From contig JAJFHE010000019.1 of the NCBI GenBank assembly GCA_021775755.1, positions 80,900 to 144,899 of the forward strand: 64,000 nt of DNA. The letters run 5' to 3'. How positions within the stretch are numbered: position 1 is the stretch's first letter; each line of letters begins with the position of its first letter. The translations under genes and the position numbers were made by a program. Under the pieces are notes generated by a model that was given only the letters and a program-made list of their open reading frames with translations, made no database searches and was not told the origin of the DNA. Below are positions 1 through 10,400 of the stretch, one piece after another. This DNA comes from Hyphomicrobiales bacterium (GTDB taxonomy: Bacteria > Pseudomonadota > Alphaproteobacteria > Rhizobiales > JAJFHB01).

Positions 1-121
1 CCCGCACCATCGGCCGCCAGATGGCGGCTGAACTGCCGCCTGGAGGCAGCAGGATCATGGGCGGCCCCTCACCTGCAGTTTCAAAGCCGATCGTGCGGCC
101 TGCATGTTCAATGGTCGGCAT
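1..121 (-). CDS. Alpha/beta hydrolase, N-terminus only (cut by window edge)
   Basis: The minus strand opens at ATG 121 and stays open to the window edge, giving 40 residues that begin MPTIEHAGRTIGFETAGEG and continue with a hydrophobic strand, MILLPPGGSSAAIW. A short beta-strand, then GEGPP, then a hydrophobic strand ending in an oxyanion-type glycine-rich turn followed by a Trp is typical of the first 40 residues of alpha/beta hydrolases. A GAGG element lies about 10 bases before the ATG. The catalytic triad lies outside the window, so the substrate is unknown. The gene is divergent from the small gene at 270. Confidence 0.6.
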   Translation of the reverse strand, partial: MPTIEHAGRTIGFETAGEGPPMILLPPGGSSAAIWRPMVR

Positions 122-269
122 TGCCCGGCCTCTACCTTGCGATGATCGCTGGTGCACAGAAGAATCGAAGTATGGTGCTGCCGACACCCGGTTCTTGCGC
201 GCCATCACGCAGACCATATGGTGATGCAAGGCCGGATAGAAGGCTAAACGTTTTTGGAGAACATCCGCG

Positions 270-527
270 ATGAGCCAGTTCCACATGCCAAACCTCGGGT
301 CCGATCCCGACAGTCCGTTTGCCCGCGACGGCGACGGCAAGCTCCTGCGGCGTGGCTTCTGGCTCGATATGAGCGACCACTCTCTCGTGCTCGCGATGAC
401 ACAAGGGCTCGGCGCCAGCCTTCCCAACGATCACAAACGCGCCCATCTCCACGACCTCGGGCGGGCGCGCCTTATCGATCAGGTTTGTGTGCAGGAAATT
501 CTGCCGCCGGAGGGCAGTAACGTCTAA
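270..527 (+). CDS. Small hypothetical protein (85 aa)
   Basis: The ATG at 270 follows a GGAG element (257-260) at an acceptable distance, and the frame runs to a stop whose last bases overlap the convergent EF-hand gene stop (524-527). The product is soluble and mixed in charge, beginning MSQFHMPNLGSDPDSPFARD, with no signal peptide or membrane segment. I do not recognise the family. The compact stop-to-stop junction with the next gene supports its being real, but coding by chance in this GC-rich DNA cannot be excluded. Confidence 0.45.
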   Translation: MSQFHMPNLGSDPDSPFARDGDGKLLRRGFWLDMSDHSLVLAMTQGLGASLPNDHKRAHLHDLGRARLIDQVCVQEILPPEGSNV

Positions 528-850
528 CGGGTGTTTTCGTCGGCATTTTCCGCCGGCGGCGGTGGTACTTCGTTCACCGAAAACTGGCCGTCGCCATTGG
601 CATCGACCATGTCGAAGGCGTCGTTATACATGCCAAGAGACTGGATCATCGGGGCGTGACCCGTGCCGTCGGCGGCTTCCTTGTCGATAAACACCCGGAA
701 TTCTCTCCGGTTCAAGGTTCCGTTGCGGTTGGCATCGGCGGCTTTGAAGTTCGATTCAGAATCGGCTCGAGCCGGCTGCCCGGCAGCGCCAAACGCACCC
801 ATGAGCACCAGGGAAACCGCGCCAGCCAAAATCCGTCCAGTCACGTTCAT
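524..850 (-). CDS. Exported EF-hand calcium-binding protein
   Basis: The product has 108 residues from ATG 850, which directly follows a GGAGG element; an in-frame ATG at 868 has no such site. Residues 1 to about 30 form a signal peptide (MNVTGRILAGAVSLVLMGAF, ending near ARADS). Two EF-hand loops follow: DANRNGTLNRREF (residues about 39-51) and DANGDGQFSVNEV (about 83-95). Each has the D-x-N/D-x-D/N-G pattern and an acidic or near-acidic position 12 (the second ends N-E-V). The C-terminus is rich in Pro and Glu. The protein is likely periplasmic and Ca-binding. Small two-EF-hand proteins of this sort are common in alphaproteobacteria and their roles are mostly unknown. Confidence 0.8.
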   Translation of the reverse strand: MNVTGRILAGAVSLVLMGAFGAAGQPARADSESNFKAADANRNGTLNRREFRVFIDKEAADGTGHAPMIQSLGMYNDAFDMVDANGDGQFSVNEVPPPPAENADENTR

Positions 851-1018
851 AAAGCCTCCAGAAGTCAAAATCGCAGCAATCTCTCATCGGCGTTGTTAGC
901 ACCGGTTGCGTCCAGCACGCATTAATTCTGTGTAAGCATACCGTTCCGGCAGATTTATGGCGCAGGCGCCACTTTTCAAGCCACGATTGCCGCACACGGG
1001 CGAACAAATTGGCGTGAC

Positions 1019-2176
1019 CTATCCTGCCTCAAGGTCCATCCCCGGCACGCCCTCGATCACAACGCTCGTGCGCCCGCCGAAGCCATTGAAGTCGCTTGTC
1101 AGGGCGTTTGAATAAGCTCCCATGCGCTCGATTAGTATCCAGTCGCCTTCGTCGATATCGTCGGGCAGCGTGAATGTCACCGGCAGTTCGTCCTGTGGGT
1201 CGCAGGTCGGGCCGAAGATCTTGAAGGGTACCGGCTCGCCGCGCAGCACGCGCGCACGGCCATAGGCAATGAGGGGCGGCTCGAATTTCATGACGTTGAC
1301 TTCAGAGAGCGACCCGAAGACCCCATCATTGATGAAGAGCGCGTTTTCGCGGCGCAGGTGCACCTGAACGAGGATTGCCATGCCGTGGGCGGCAAGATAG
1401 CGGCCGGGCTCACAGTAGAGCGGCAAATCGGACCATTTGCCAAGCTGCGCGTGACCGCGGCGGATTGCGTCGAAATACTGGCCGATCTCCGGCACCTGCC
1501 CATCGTAATCGACCGGAAACCCACCGCCAACATTCAAATAGCGGACCGTGACATTGGCCGCTTCGAACACCGCCTTCGCCTCCGCGATTGCGTCAACGAA
1601 GGCTTCTGGCCGCAGGCTGTGACTTCCGACATGGAACGACAGCGCGGCGTTTGCGCCAACCTGGCCGGTGCGTTTCAGAAGACCTGCGGCGACATCGTGG
1701 CCGGCCCCGAACTTCGTTGAGAAATCGTAAGTCGCGCCCCGGTTGGAAACCGCGAGGCGCACTTCGATGAGCACCTCCGATCCCAGCACCTCCAGTATTT
1801 TGTCGAATTCGCCGCCGTGATCGACCACGAAATCGCGCACGCCGTGCAGGTCGTAGGCAAACCGCAATGCCTCGCGCGACTTGACCGGATGATTGAAGTA
1901 GCAGTGCGCATCGGGAAACAGATCGCGCACCAGTGCAATTTCCGCCCTCGATGCGGTGTCGAAGTGGCGGACGCCCCCCTCGTGCAGCCAGCGCAGCATG
2001 TTGGGGTCGGGGTTGCACTTTACGGCATAGAGAGTGCGGCCGGGAAAGTTCGACACAAAGTCGCTGGCGCGCGCGCGCACGGCTTCGGGCCAGTAACAAA
2101 AGACCGGCTCGTCCGGCGACGTCCGGTCAATGAGATCGGATACCGACGTATACGAGTTGAGGTCGCGAGCGCTCAC
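1019..2176 (-). CDS. Ornithine/lysine decarboxylase-like PLP enzyme (fold type III, group IV)
   Basis: The protein decarboxylates a basic amino acid (ornithine to putrescine, or lysine to cadaverine) using PLP. Visible family features: the Schiff-base lysine in YAVKCNPDP (near residue 53 from the GTG at 2176), HVGSHSLRPEAF, the Gly-rich phosphate-binding turn NVGGGFPVDY, CEPGR, and the catalytic cysteine loop FGPTCDPQDELP near the C-terminus. Length (385 aa) fits bacterial or eukaryotic-like ODCs. The GTG at 2176 overlaps the TGA of the upstream dehydrogenase gene (GTGA), which suggests translational coupling; another in-frame GTG lies at 2212. Whether it prefers ornithine or lysine cannot be decided here. 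Confidence 0.88.
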   Translation of the reverse strand: MSARDLNSYTSVSDLIDRTSPDEPVFCYWPEAVRARASDFVSNFPGRTLYAVKCNPDPNMLRWLHEGGVRHFDTASRAEIALVRDLFPDAHCYFNHPVKSREALRFAYDLHGVRDFVVDHGGEFDKILEVLGSEVLIEVRLAVSNRGATYDFSTKFGAGHDVAAGLLKRTGQVGANAALSFHVGSHSLRPEAFVDAIAEAKAVFEAANVTVRYLNVGGGFPVDYDGQVPEIGQYFDAIRRGHAQLGKWSDLPLYCEPGRYLAAHGMAILVQVHLRRENALFINDGVFGSLSEVNVMKFEPPLIAYGRARVLRGEPVPFKIFGPTCDPQDELPVTFTLPDDIDEGDWILIERMGAYSNALTSDFNGFGGRTSVVIEGVPGMDLEAG

Positions 2177-3042
2177 CGATCGAGACGTGCAATGAGGCTT
2201 GATGTGTCCCACCGGCTGCCGCCCATGTCCTGCACTTCGGCGTAGAACTGATCGACAAGTGCGGTCACAGGCAGCTTGGCGCCGATGCGGCGGGCTGTAT
2301 CAAGGCAGATGTTCAGGTCCTTGCGCATCCAGTCGACCGCGAACCCGAACTCGAACTCGTTCTTCGCCATCGTCTGGTAGCGGTTTTCCATCTGCCATGA
2401 CTGGGCCGCGCCCTTGGAAATCACTTCCACCACCGAAACCGGATCGATGCCCGCCTGCTTGGCAAAATGCAATCCTTCGGAGAGGCCCTGCACAAGTCCG
2501 GCGATGCAGATCTGGTTGACCATTTTGGTGATCTGTCCCGAGCCCGACGGTCCCATCAGCTGGCACATGCGGGCAAAGCAGTTGATCAGCGGCTCGGCGC
2601 GCGCATAGGGCTCGCTGTCACCACCGACCATGACTGTCAGAATACCATTTTCGGCACCTGCCTGCCCGCCCGACACGGGAGCGTCGAGAAAGTGTATGCC
2701 CTTGCCGTTGCCCGCGGCGTGGAGTTCGCGGGCAACATCGGCGGAGGCAGTGGTGTTGTCGGTGAAGACGGCGCCCTCCTTCATCGACTGGAAGGCACCA
2801 TCGTCGCCTATGGTCACGGCGCGTACATCATCGTCATTGCCAACGCAAGCGAACACGAAATCAGCATCGGCCGCGGCTTCACGCGGCGTCAAGGCGGTAC
2901 TGCCCTTGTGTTCTTTGGCCCACTTTTGAGCCTTTTCCGCGGTGCGGTTGTACACCACGACGTCGTGTCCGCCGGCCGCAAGATGTCCGGCCATCGGATA
3001 CCCCATGACGCCAAGACCGATAAACGCAACACGTTCTCCCAT
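2173..3042 (-). CDS. 3-hydroxyisobutyrate dehydrogenase-family beta-hydroxyacid dehydrogenase
   Basis: This NAD(P)-dependent beta-hydroxyacid dehydrogenase has 289 aa, normal for the family. The Rossmann motif FIGLGVMGYPMAGHL lies at residues 6-20, the substrate loop DAPVSGGQAGA near 120, and the catalytic lysine in GSGQITKMVNQ near 170. The C-terminal helical domain is complete. Relatives include 3-hydroxyisobutyrate dehydrogenase, tartronate semialdehyde reductase and glyoxylate/succinic semialdehyde reductase, and the exact substrate is not evident. It is the first gene of a two-gene unit with the decarboxylase and is divergent from the threonine dehydratase gene across 172 bases. A semialdehyde reductase next to a polyamine-forming enzyme would be logical, but this is inference. 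Confidence 0.85.
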   Translation of the reverse strand: MGERVAFIGLGVMGYPMAGHLAAGGHDVVVYNRTAEKAQKWAKEHKGSTALTPREAAADADFVFACVGNDDDVRAVTIGDDGAFQSMKEGAVFTDNTTASADVARELHAAGNGKGIHFLDAPVSGGQAGAENGILTVMVGGDSEPYARAEPLINCFARMCQLMGPSGSGQITKMVNQICIAGLVQGLSEGLHFAKQAGIDPVSVVEVISKGAAQSWQMENRYQTMAKNEFEFGFAVDWMRKDLNICLDTARRIGAKLPVTALVDQFYAEVQDMGGSRWDTSSLIARLDR

Positions 3043-3214
3043 GACCCGATTTCCTTCCTAGTCATTTCGCCGCACCGCGGCGCGGCGCAAATATCCCTGC
3101 AAATTGTCGCCATCGACCGCTAAAATGTCCATAAGGGTCGGAAACAATGCGGTGTCTTATGGTCGATTTCGAGAGCCTCGGCAACCGCACGCAGCAGAAG
3201 ACGAAAGCAGCAAC

Positions 3215-4456
3215 ATGCCGGTGACATTCAACGACATCAAAAACGCCGCCGCCCTGCTTGACGGACGGATCATCAAGACGCCGCTGCTTCCTGCCCGCAA
3301 ACTGTCGCGGCTGACCGGTGCCGACGTCTTCGTGAAGTTTGAAAACCTGCAGGTTACGAGCTCTTTCAAGGACCGTGGCGCGTTCGTCAAACTAAACAGC
3401 CTGACGGATGAGCAGAAGAAAACCGGCGTCATTGCCATGTCCGCGGGCAACCACGCGCAAGCCGTTGCCTATCACGCGGAGAACCTCGGCATTCCGGCGA
3501 CCATCGTCATGCCGGAGACGACGCCGTTCACCAAAGTCGCGCAAACCAAAACCTTCGGCGCAAACATCGTGCTGGCGGGCGAAACCCTGGATGACGGGCG
3601 CGCCAAGGTCGCGGAGCTGATCGCGGCGCACGAATTCACAATGGTTCACCCCTATGACGATGCACACGTCATTGCCGGGCAAGGAACGGTGGGGCTGGAA
3701 ATGGTTGAGGCCGAACCGGACCTTGAGGTTATTATCGGACCGATTGGCGGCGGCGGGCTCTTGGCGGGCTCGGCCCTTGCGGCAAAGACACTTAGTCCGA
3801 AGATCGAGATCATCGGATCGGAAGCGAGCCTCTATCCCTCCATGTACAACGCGCTCAAAGGCGATGGCGCGATTACCGGCGGAGCAACGCTCGCCGACGG
3901 GATCGCGGTGAAAAACGTGGCGCAGCAAACAATCGAAGTGTGCCGAGAGCTCGTCGACGACATTCTGCTCGTCGGCGAGGCCGCAATCGAACAGGCGGTC
4001 GATGCCTATTTCACGCTGCTCAAGACTTCCGCGGAAGGCGCGGGCGCCGTGCCGCTTGCCGCCGTCCTGACCAATCAGGAACGTTTTCGCGGACGCAAGG
4101 TCGGGCTCATATTAAGCGGTGGCAATATCGATCCCCGCATCATGGCGTCGATCATCTATCGGGAACTGGAACGCCAGCACCGCATTGTGAATTTCCGGGT
4201 GCAGATCAACGACCGGCCCGGCGTGCTCGGCAACATCGCGGTGCTGCTCGGGGAAAACGGCGCCAATATCCTCGAAGTGCAGCACAGCCGGATGTTTCTC
4301 GATGTCCCTGCGAAAGGCGCCGAACTCGACTTCATGGTCGAAACCCGCGACGGGCGCCACGCCGAGGAAATCGTCACACGCCTGAAGGCGGAAGGCTATC
4401 TGGTGCATATGCTCGACGCGCCCGGCGGTCGGACCAGCGACGAGCCTGCCGTATAG
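3215..4456 (+). CDS. Threonine ammonia-lyase (threonine dehydratase) with C-terminal ACT domain
   Basis: The enzyme converts L-threonine to 2-oxobutyrate and ammonia (and may act on serine) with PLP. It has 413 aa from ATG 3215; an upstream in-frame ATG at 3104 would add a low-complexity extension that lacks family similarity. The PLP lysine is K52 in SSFKDRGAF. SAGNHAQAVAYHA, the phosphate loop GPIGGGGLLAG and EGAGAVPLAA follow. Residues from about 325 form an ACT-like regulatory domain (INDRPGVLGNIAVLLGENGA). This single-ACT architecture is that of the shorter catabolic or ilvA-like dehydratases. The gene is transcribed away from the dehydrogenase gene, and its Shine-Dalgarno site is weak. 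Confidence 0.9.
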   Translation: MPVTFNDIKNAAALLDGRIIKTPLLPARKLSRLTGADVFVKFENLQVTSSFKDRGAFVKLNSLTDEQKKTGVIAMSAGNHAQAVAYHAENLGIPATIVMPETTPFTKVAQTKTFGANIVLAGETLDDGRAKVAELIAAHEFTMVHPYDDAHVIAGQGTVGLEMVEAEPDLEVIIGPIGGGGLLAGSALAAKTLSPKIEIIGSEASLYPSMYNALKGDGAITGGATLADGIAVKNVAQQTIEVCRELVDDILLVGEAAIEQAVDAYFTLLKTSAEGAGAVPLAAVLTNQERFRGRKVGLILSGGNIDPRIMASIIYRELERQHRIVNFRVQINDRPGVLGNIAVLLGENGANILEVQHSRMFLDVPAKGAELDFMVETRDGRHAEEIVTRLKAEGYLVHMLDAPGGRTSDEPAV

Positions 4457-4535
4457 GGTCAAGACGTCTCGACATCAAACCGCAAACACCGCATGCTCGC
4501 GGTTTGGGACGCGGCGGTGGCGCGAAGGGCGGGAG

Positions 4536-6392
4536 ATGATTGGGGAACCCTCGTTGCACATGTGGCTGACCTTCGCGATCATCGCGGTCGCGGTCGCCGT
4601 TTTTGCAAGCGAAAAGGCTTCGATCGAAAGCACGTCGGTCGGCATTGTCGTCGCCTTTCTGCTGCTGTTCCACTTTGTGCCCGGGATGCCCGAAAGCGCA
4701 CACGCCGGCGTTACGGTGGAACGGTTGCTCGCAGGCTTTGCAAGCCCCGCTCTGATCACCATTATCGCCCTGCTCGTCATCGGTCAGGGTCTGGTGCAGA
4801 CCGGGGCGCTTGAGGCGCCGACACGCAGCCTTCAGGAGTTTGCGTCGGGCCGGTCGCAGATCGTGCTGCCGCTTACTCTCATCGTCGCGGCCGCGATCAG
4901 CGCATTCTTGAACAACACGCCGGTGGTGGTGATGTTCATTCCGGTGGTCAGCGCGCTGTCGGTGAGGCTCGGCATGAGCCCGAGCAAAACGCTGATGCCG
5001 CTCAGCTTCATCACCATTCTCGGTGGCATGACGACACTCATAGGCTCATCCACCAACGTATTGGTGGCGGGTCTTGCCCATGACTATCGCGGCGTTGAAA
5101 TCGGGTTTTTCGACTTTCTGCTTCCCGGCCTCTTTCTGGCCGGCATCGGCTTTGTCTATGTGCTGTTCGTCGCGCCGTTCCTGCTGCCAAAGGAAACTAA
5201 AGCCGCATCCGACACGACGGTTGCGAGCGGCCGGCAGTTCATCGCGGAAATCGCAATAACCGACGATCACCCACTTGATGGCGAAACGCCGGTAGCGGGC
5301 ATGTTCCCTACGCTGAAAAACATGACGGTGCGTCTTATTCGGCGCGATGACCGGACCATTCTGCCGCCGTTTGAAGATATTTCGCTCAACGCCGGTGACG
5401 TTGTGATTGTGGCCGCGACCCGCAAGGCCCTCACCGACGCGCTTATTCTGGGCGATAGCCTGCGGCCGAAAGATGCCGTGCCGGATAGTGAAGCCTCTGA
5501 CCCGGGAGCGGTTGACACAGCGGTATCCAGGCGCGGCAGCATGACCGTCGCCGAAGCCGTCGTGGCGCCTGGTTCGCGCATCATCGGGCGGCGCGTCGAG
5601 GAGGTCGGAAGCGCCTCGCTTGGCGGTTGCAAGATCCTCGGCGTGCAGCGCCGCAGCCGCATGGTGCGCGTGCCCTTGAGCGAACTGCGCCTCGAATCTG
5701 GCGATGTCGTGCTGGTGTTAGGCAGCCGGTCGCAGGTTCGCAGCCTGCGCCTCAATCACGACTTTCTGCTGCTTGAATGGTCGGCAACAGAACTTCCCGA
5801 CATCGCGCTTGCGACGCGGGCGCGCCTGATCTTCGGTCTGACCGTTCTGTGTGCAGCGACAGGATTAGTGCCGATCGTCGTTGCGGCTCTCGCCGGGGCG
5901 TTCTTCATGGTGCCCGCCAAGTGCCTCAATCTCCGGCAGGCGGCGCGTGCATTCGACCGCAAGATCTATTTGCTGATCGGCGCTTCTCTTGCCATGGCGA
6001 CGAGCCTGGAGGCAACAGGTGGCGCAAGCTTCATCGCAAACTCCGTCGTGCATGCGCTGGAAGGCGCAAGTGCCGCGGTGATCCTGTCGGTGTTCTTCAT
6101 GATCATCGCCATCCTGACGAACCTTTTGAGCAATCACGCGACTGCCGCCCTCTTCACGCCGATCGCGCTCGATACGGCGACGACACTGGGTGTCGATCCG
6201 ATGATATTTGTCGTTGCGGTGATATTTGCCGCCAACTGTTCCTTTGCATCGCCCATGGGCTACCAGACGAACCTTCTGGTCATGGGGTCGGGGCATTACC
6301 GCTTCTCGGACTTCCTGCGGGCGGGAACACCATTGATCTTTATACTGTGGCTGGCATATTCGGTGTTTGCGCCGTGGTACTACGGTTTGTAG
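4536..6392 (+). CDS. SLC13-family (DASS-type) permease with two RCK_C domains
   Basis: The protein is a 618-residue inner-membrane transporter. Hydrophobic helices occupy residues 5-225 and 425-615. Between them are two soluble TrkA_C/RCK_C-type segments, about residues 230-305 and 340-415, each ending in a GDVVxV strand (NAGDVVIVAA, ESGDVVLVLG). The N-terminal half contains the characteristic SAFLNNTPVVVMFIPVV and the second half LTNLLSNHATAALFTPIAL, the paired Asn-Asn/Asn-His hairpins that bind sodium and anion in this family. Substrates in relatives include sulfate, dicarboxylates, citrate and possibly metal oxyanions; none can be picked. The start at 4536 follows a GGGCGGGAG element; ATG 4560 is an alternative. 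Confidence 0.85.
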   Translation: MIGEPSLHMWLTFAIIAVAVAVFASEKASIESTSVGIVVAFLLLFHFVPGMPESAHAGVTVERLLAGFASPALITIIALLVIGQGLVQTGALEAPTRSLQEFASGRSQIVLPLTLIVAAAISAFLNNTPVVVMFIPVVSALSVRLGMSPSKTLMPLSFITILGGMTTLIGSSTNVLVAGLAHDYRGVEIGFFDFLLPGLFLAGIGFVYVLFVAPFLLPKETKAASDTTVASGRQFIAEIAITDDHPLDGETPVAGMFPTLKNMTVRLIRRDDRTILPPFEDISLNAGDVVIVAATRKALTDALILGDSLRPKDAVPDSEASDPGAVDTAVSRRGSMTVAEAVVAPGSRIIGRRVEEVGSASLGGCKILGVQRRSRMVRVPLSELRLESGDVVLVLGSRSQVRSLRLNHDFLLLEWSATELPDIALATRARLIFGLTVLCAATGLVPIVVAALAGAFFMVPAKCLNLRQAARAFDRKIYLLIGASLAMATSLEATGGASFIANSVVHALEGASAAVILSVFFMIIAILTNLLSNHATAALFTPIALDTATTLGVDPMIFVVAVIFAANCSFASPMGYQTNLLVMGSGHYRFSDFLRAGTPLIFILWLAYSVFAPWYYGL

Positions 6393-6428
6393 CGCCATTT
6401 TGATTCTCGATGAGATGGAGACCCTTGC

Positions 6429-7178
6429 GTGAGCTACGAAGGTCGGCAGTTCCCTCAGTTCTATCTGACGCCGCAGTCGCGCTGTCCCTATCTGCCCGGG
6501 CGGCACGAGAGAAAGATTTTCACGCATCTGATCGGTAGCAACGCGCGCGAGCTGAACGAAATCCTGACCCATGGCGGGTTCCGCCGCAGCCAGAACATCG
6601 CTTACCGGCCGGCCTGCGAAACCTGCTCGGCCTGCGTCTCGGTCCGTGTGCTGGTGGACGAGTTCAAGATCGGCCGCAACCTCAAGCGTGTGAGGTCACA
6701 GAATCTGGATGTTTCAGGCGCGTTTGTGGAGAACCAGGCAACGCAGGAGCAATATTCCCTGTTCAGCGATTATATCGAAACGCGGCACGGCGACGGCGGC
6801 ATGTCGGATATGAGCGTGCTCGACTTCGGCGCCATGATCGAAGACAGCGATATTCACACCGAAGTCGTCGAGTACCGGAACCGGCCGGCCATTCCGCTTG
6901 CCGAACCCGACCCGCAGAAGGGCGATCTGTTGGGCGTTGCCCTCACCGACCGTCTGCAGGACGGGCTGTCCATGGTGTACAGTTTTTTCGATCCTGAACA
7001 CGAGGCGCGCAGCCTCGGCACGTTCATGATCCTGGAACACATTGAGCGCACGCGCGCGCTCGGCCTGCCCTATCTCTACCTCGGCTACTGGGTCAATGGC
7101 TCCGCGAAGATGGCCTACAAGGACCGCTTCCGCCCGCAGGAACATCTCAGCCCCGACGGTTGGGTGCGGCACGAGTAA
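6429..7178 (+). CDS. bpt: Aspartate/glutamate leucyltransferase (bacterial protein transferase)
   Basis: Bpt transfers leucine from Leu-tRNA to proteins with N-terminal Asp or Glu, marking them for ClpSAP degradation in the N-degron pathway. The 249-residue product carries the ATE/Bpt N-terminal domain: [20 protein letters not shown] at residues 11-30 and the Cys-bearing [12 protein letters not shown] near 60, and the GNAT-like C-terminal domain with [19 protein letters not shown] and [18 protein letters not shown]. Length and motifs match Bpt rather than eukaryotic Ate1. The GTG start is preceded by GGAG about 10 bases upstream. The gene lies 36 bases after the permease gene in the same direction, possibly sharing its transcript. 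Confidence 0.93.
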   Translation: MSYEGRQFPQFYLTPQSRCPYLPGRHERKIFTHLIGSNARELNEILTHGGFRRSQNIAYRPACETCSACVSVRVLVDEFKIGRNLKRVRSQNLDVSGAFVENQATQEQYSLFSDYIETRHGDGGMSDMSVLDFGAMIEDSDIHTEVVEYRNRPAIPLAEPDPQKGDLLGVALTDRLQDGLSMVYSFFDPEHEARSLGTFMILEHIERTRALGLPYLYLGYWVNGSAKMAYKDRFRPQEHLSPDGWVRHE

Positions 7179-7462
7179 GCGACCCTCGCGGTCCCGGCAA
7201 GCAGGCTGCAAGTTTGGCCAACTCTGATCAATAGCGCCAGACGGCCCACGGGTGATATCTGACATCTTCGCGTTGCAATGCGGCCATCGGGATACGACGC
7301 TGGCTGGGGCGGAGAAACGGTTGCGTTTTGATTGGCCGCCAGTAGAGTTGGATCAGACCATGTCTGCCATCGCCAGGGGGGGAGCAGCGATGTTGCGGGA
7401 TCCCGCATCGGCCGAACCACACCTGAACATCAAAAACGAAGCTGCCGCAGGGGCACACCTTT
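7179..7462. other. 284-base gap between bpt and the WD40 gene
   Basis: No convincing gene is seen. Short open frames here lack Shine-Dalgarno sites and family features. The gap probably contains the promoter of the large exported protein gene, but no clear -35/-10 pair stands out. Confidence 0.4.
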
Positions 7463-10400
7463 ATGCGTAGATACCTTGTCATTTCTGCAGTTCTTGCCTT
7501 AGCCGCAACCGTCAATGTTCGAAGCGCGGGCGCCTTCGATGCAAGCGATGCAATCCGCGCCTTTGGCGGTGCGGCGAGCGCCATCATCAATGAAGCGGCG
7601 CGCCAACGTCGCGAAGGCAGTGCAAGCGGCAACAGCACAGAGCCCGCGCAGCAAGCAGCGCAGCAGGGCATACAGCTGCGCAATGACAGATCCACCCGCC
7701 GCAGGGTTCAAGAGGCGCTTAACGCACACGGGTATGCCGCCGGCACGCCGGATGGCGTGTTCGGCCGCAAAACGCGGCGCGCCATCCGCGCTTACCAGCG
7801 TTCAATCGGCGAGCGGGCAACCGGGAGGCTGACACGCTCTCAGGCAATTCAACTGCTCGGCCAGGGACAGACCGCAGGCGGCCAGTCAGCGGGGTCGACA
7901 GGCGGCGAGTACGAGTTGCTGCACAATTACGACCTGCCCGGAAACGACCTCGCCATGATCAGGAACACCGATCTTGGCGACTGCCAGGCGCTGTGCACCG
8001 CCAATCCGCAGTGCCGGGCGTTTACCTTTAACGACCGCGCGGATGTTTGTTTTCTGAAATCCGGTGCCGGTGCACAGGTCGCCTTTTCAGGTGCTATTTC
8101 AGGCCGCCGTGCCGCCGGCGGGCAAGTTGCCTCGGCACTTGCGCAGGCGGACGCCGGACAGACCGGCTCTTTGGAAACGCGCGCGGCAGCCGGCAGCGCC
8201 CTTGCGGCCGCTCAGGGTCTCGGGTTGCCGGCCATCGATGGTTATGTGGCGAATTTGATCGGCGACTTCAACAACTACGACGAACGGGGAAACCCGGGAA
8301 GGTGGAAGCTGTTCCTCGACCAGATCATCCTGCGCGAACGTCCCGAACTGCTTGAAAGCCAGGAAACCGTCTCCGATTTTATTTACACGCATTTTTCGGA
8401 CCAGGAAAAGCAGGACTTTTACGCGACAATCGATCCGGCGCTTGTCGATGGCTACTCCAGTCCGTCCTTCGGCCAGCTCGACATTTTCCAGAAACGCCGG
8501 GGCGCTGCGGTCTTCAACACCTATTTCAACGCGCGTTATGCGCCGCTCGCCGCTCCCCTGCCCCTGCCCATCGTCACGGTGCAACGTGTCGGCATTGGAG
8601 AGTACGATTTCGATAACGAACGGTTTCCGATCGGTTACGATAATTCCAGCTACGACAACTCATTTTTCCTCTTGCCCGAAAATACCGCAAAGGCTCACGC
8701 CAATGCCGGTCTGGAGCGGCTGCCGGACTTTATAAACGTGCCCGAAGCCGAAGCCGAAACGTTCTGGAATTCCCTGCAAAAGGCGGGAGGCGGCAACCGG
8801 CGCGTCGCCTACATTGCCGTATACGGTGCCCTCAACAGGTTTGAATCCGATGTCGAACCCTCGGAACGCTACAGCATCGATGAAAAAGACATCGGCAGTC
8901 TGGAGGGGCTGAGGTACTTAAGACCCCGGTTCGAAACCGAAGTCCATCGCATGGCCCTCTTCCGGCACGCGGCGCCTGGCACCGAACACGGCCTCACGAG
9001 TCTGATCGAGGACTACACGCTTCAGGATTATCTGCCGCAAATCGATGCGTCGGACCTGCAGGCAATGGCGGAGAAGCGTGACTACGAGGGCGTGCTGTCA
9101 ATCGACGTCGTCAGTCAGGCCGCGCTGGTACCGGTGATCGACGACTATGTGGCCGACACGGCATTCGTCGAAGAATACACCAAAACTGGAGACCGCTATC
9201 GGAGCGCCAACGAGTTTCAGCGTGACGACGTTCTTGTCGAGGAGCGCGAAAAGGTTGCGGCGTTGCGCCCCGAGGCGGATACGTTCTGGCTCGGCGGGCA
9301 AATTTCACTTGGCAGCTATTCTTCGGATGCAGACAGCTTCTCGGTTCAGAGCCTGTCGTTGAGTACAGCACGAAATCCGGACTACTACCTTGGCGAGGTT
9401 GAAATTACGGTCGAGAATCTCGACCGCTTCAAAACGCTTGCGGTGAGCGCGCAAGCCGCGGAACGCGCGGTAACGCAGGAAACCGACCGCGACTACAATA
9501 TCCGCGTCCGTGTGCGGCCGGTCGCCGGCGATTTTGAGTGGAAGTATGGCGACCGTCCGCTCGGCCGCCTCGGCATTGAAATCCTGGAAATGTACGTTCT
9601 GGTGCAGAAAGGCGACGACCAGAGTCAAACCCCGTTCATCCTCGCTCATGTGGCCCCGGACGGCGGCGACTTTACCGACGCCACAGCTACAAACAATCCG
9701 CTGCCCGCATGGCCGGAGCGGCCGGTGCTGAACCCCGATATCGTTGGTCTTCTTACGGTGCATGCCATGGAAGACCCACTACCGGAGACCATGTTGCGGC
9801 AACTTTTCTCGGACAGATGGATGTTCGAAAAACAGATCGGCACTTCCGTACCGGGGCAGTTCTTCGATAGCGATGTCGTGCCTTCGAACCTGACATTCTC
9901 GCGCCGGCGCGAAGAGTTCGAACGCTGGCTCCGTTTGCGCGTTCAGGACATGCCCGCGGTCTTCACCGTTCACTGGATCGGCAACAGTGTCAGCAACGAC
10001 GACATTTGCCATCGCTTTACACCGCTTGAGGGGTACAGCGCTGCCCTGCAGTCGCACATGAGCGAAGCCGAAGCGCGGCGGTGGCCTGAGAAATTCCGCA
10101 AATGGGTCGAAGCGGGTACGCCGCGCGGCCCCTCGCGCGCCAGTCCGATGCTGTTCAAAACGCACGGGCCTCCTTCGAATGAATATAACTACGAATGCGA
10201 CCCGAGAGGGCGCGAAGCGCTCAATGACGAGATCCTCATAGACGACGAAGTCACGCGCACGTCTGCACTGGTTGTTGACTGGATGCCGCTGTTTATGGAC
10301 GGCCGCTCGACCCATACAGACACCACACTTGCCTCAATCGATATTGCCGTAGACGACATTGAACTGGTGACCAACGGAGAAAATGCGCCGCATGTCCGGA

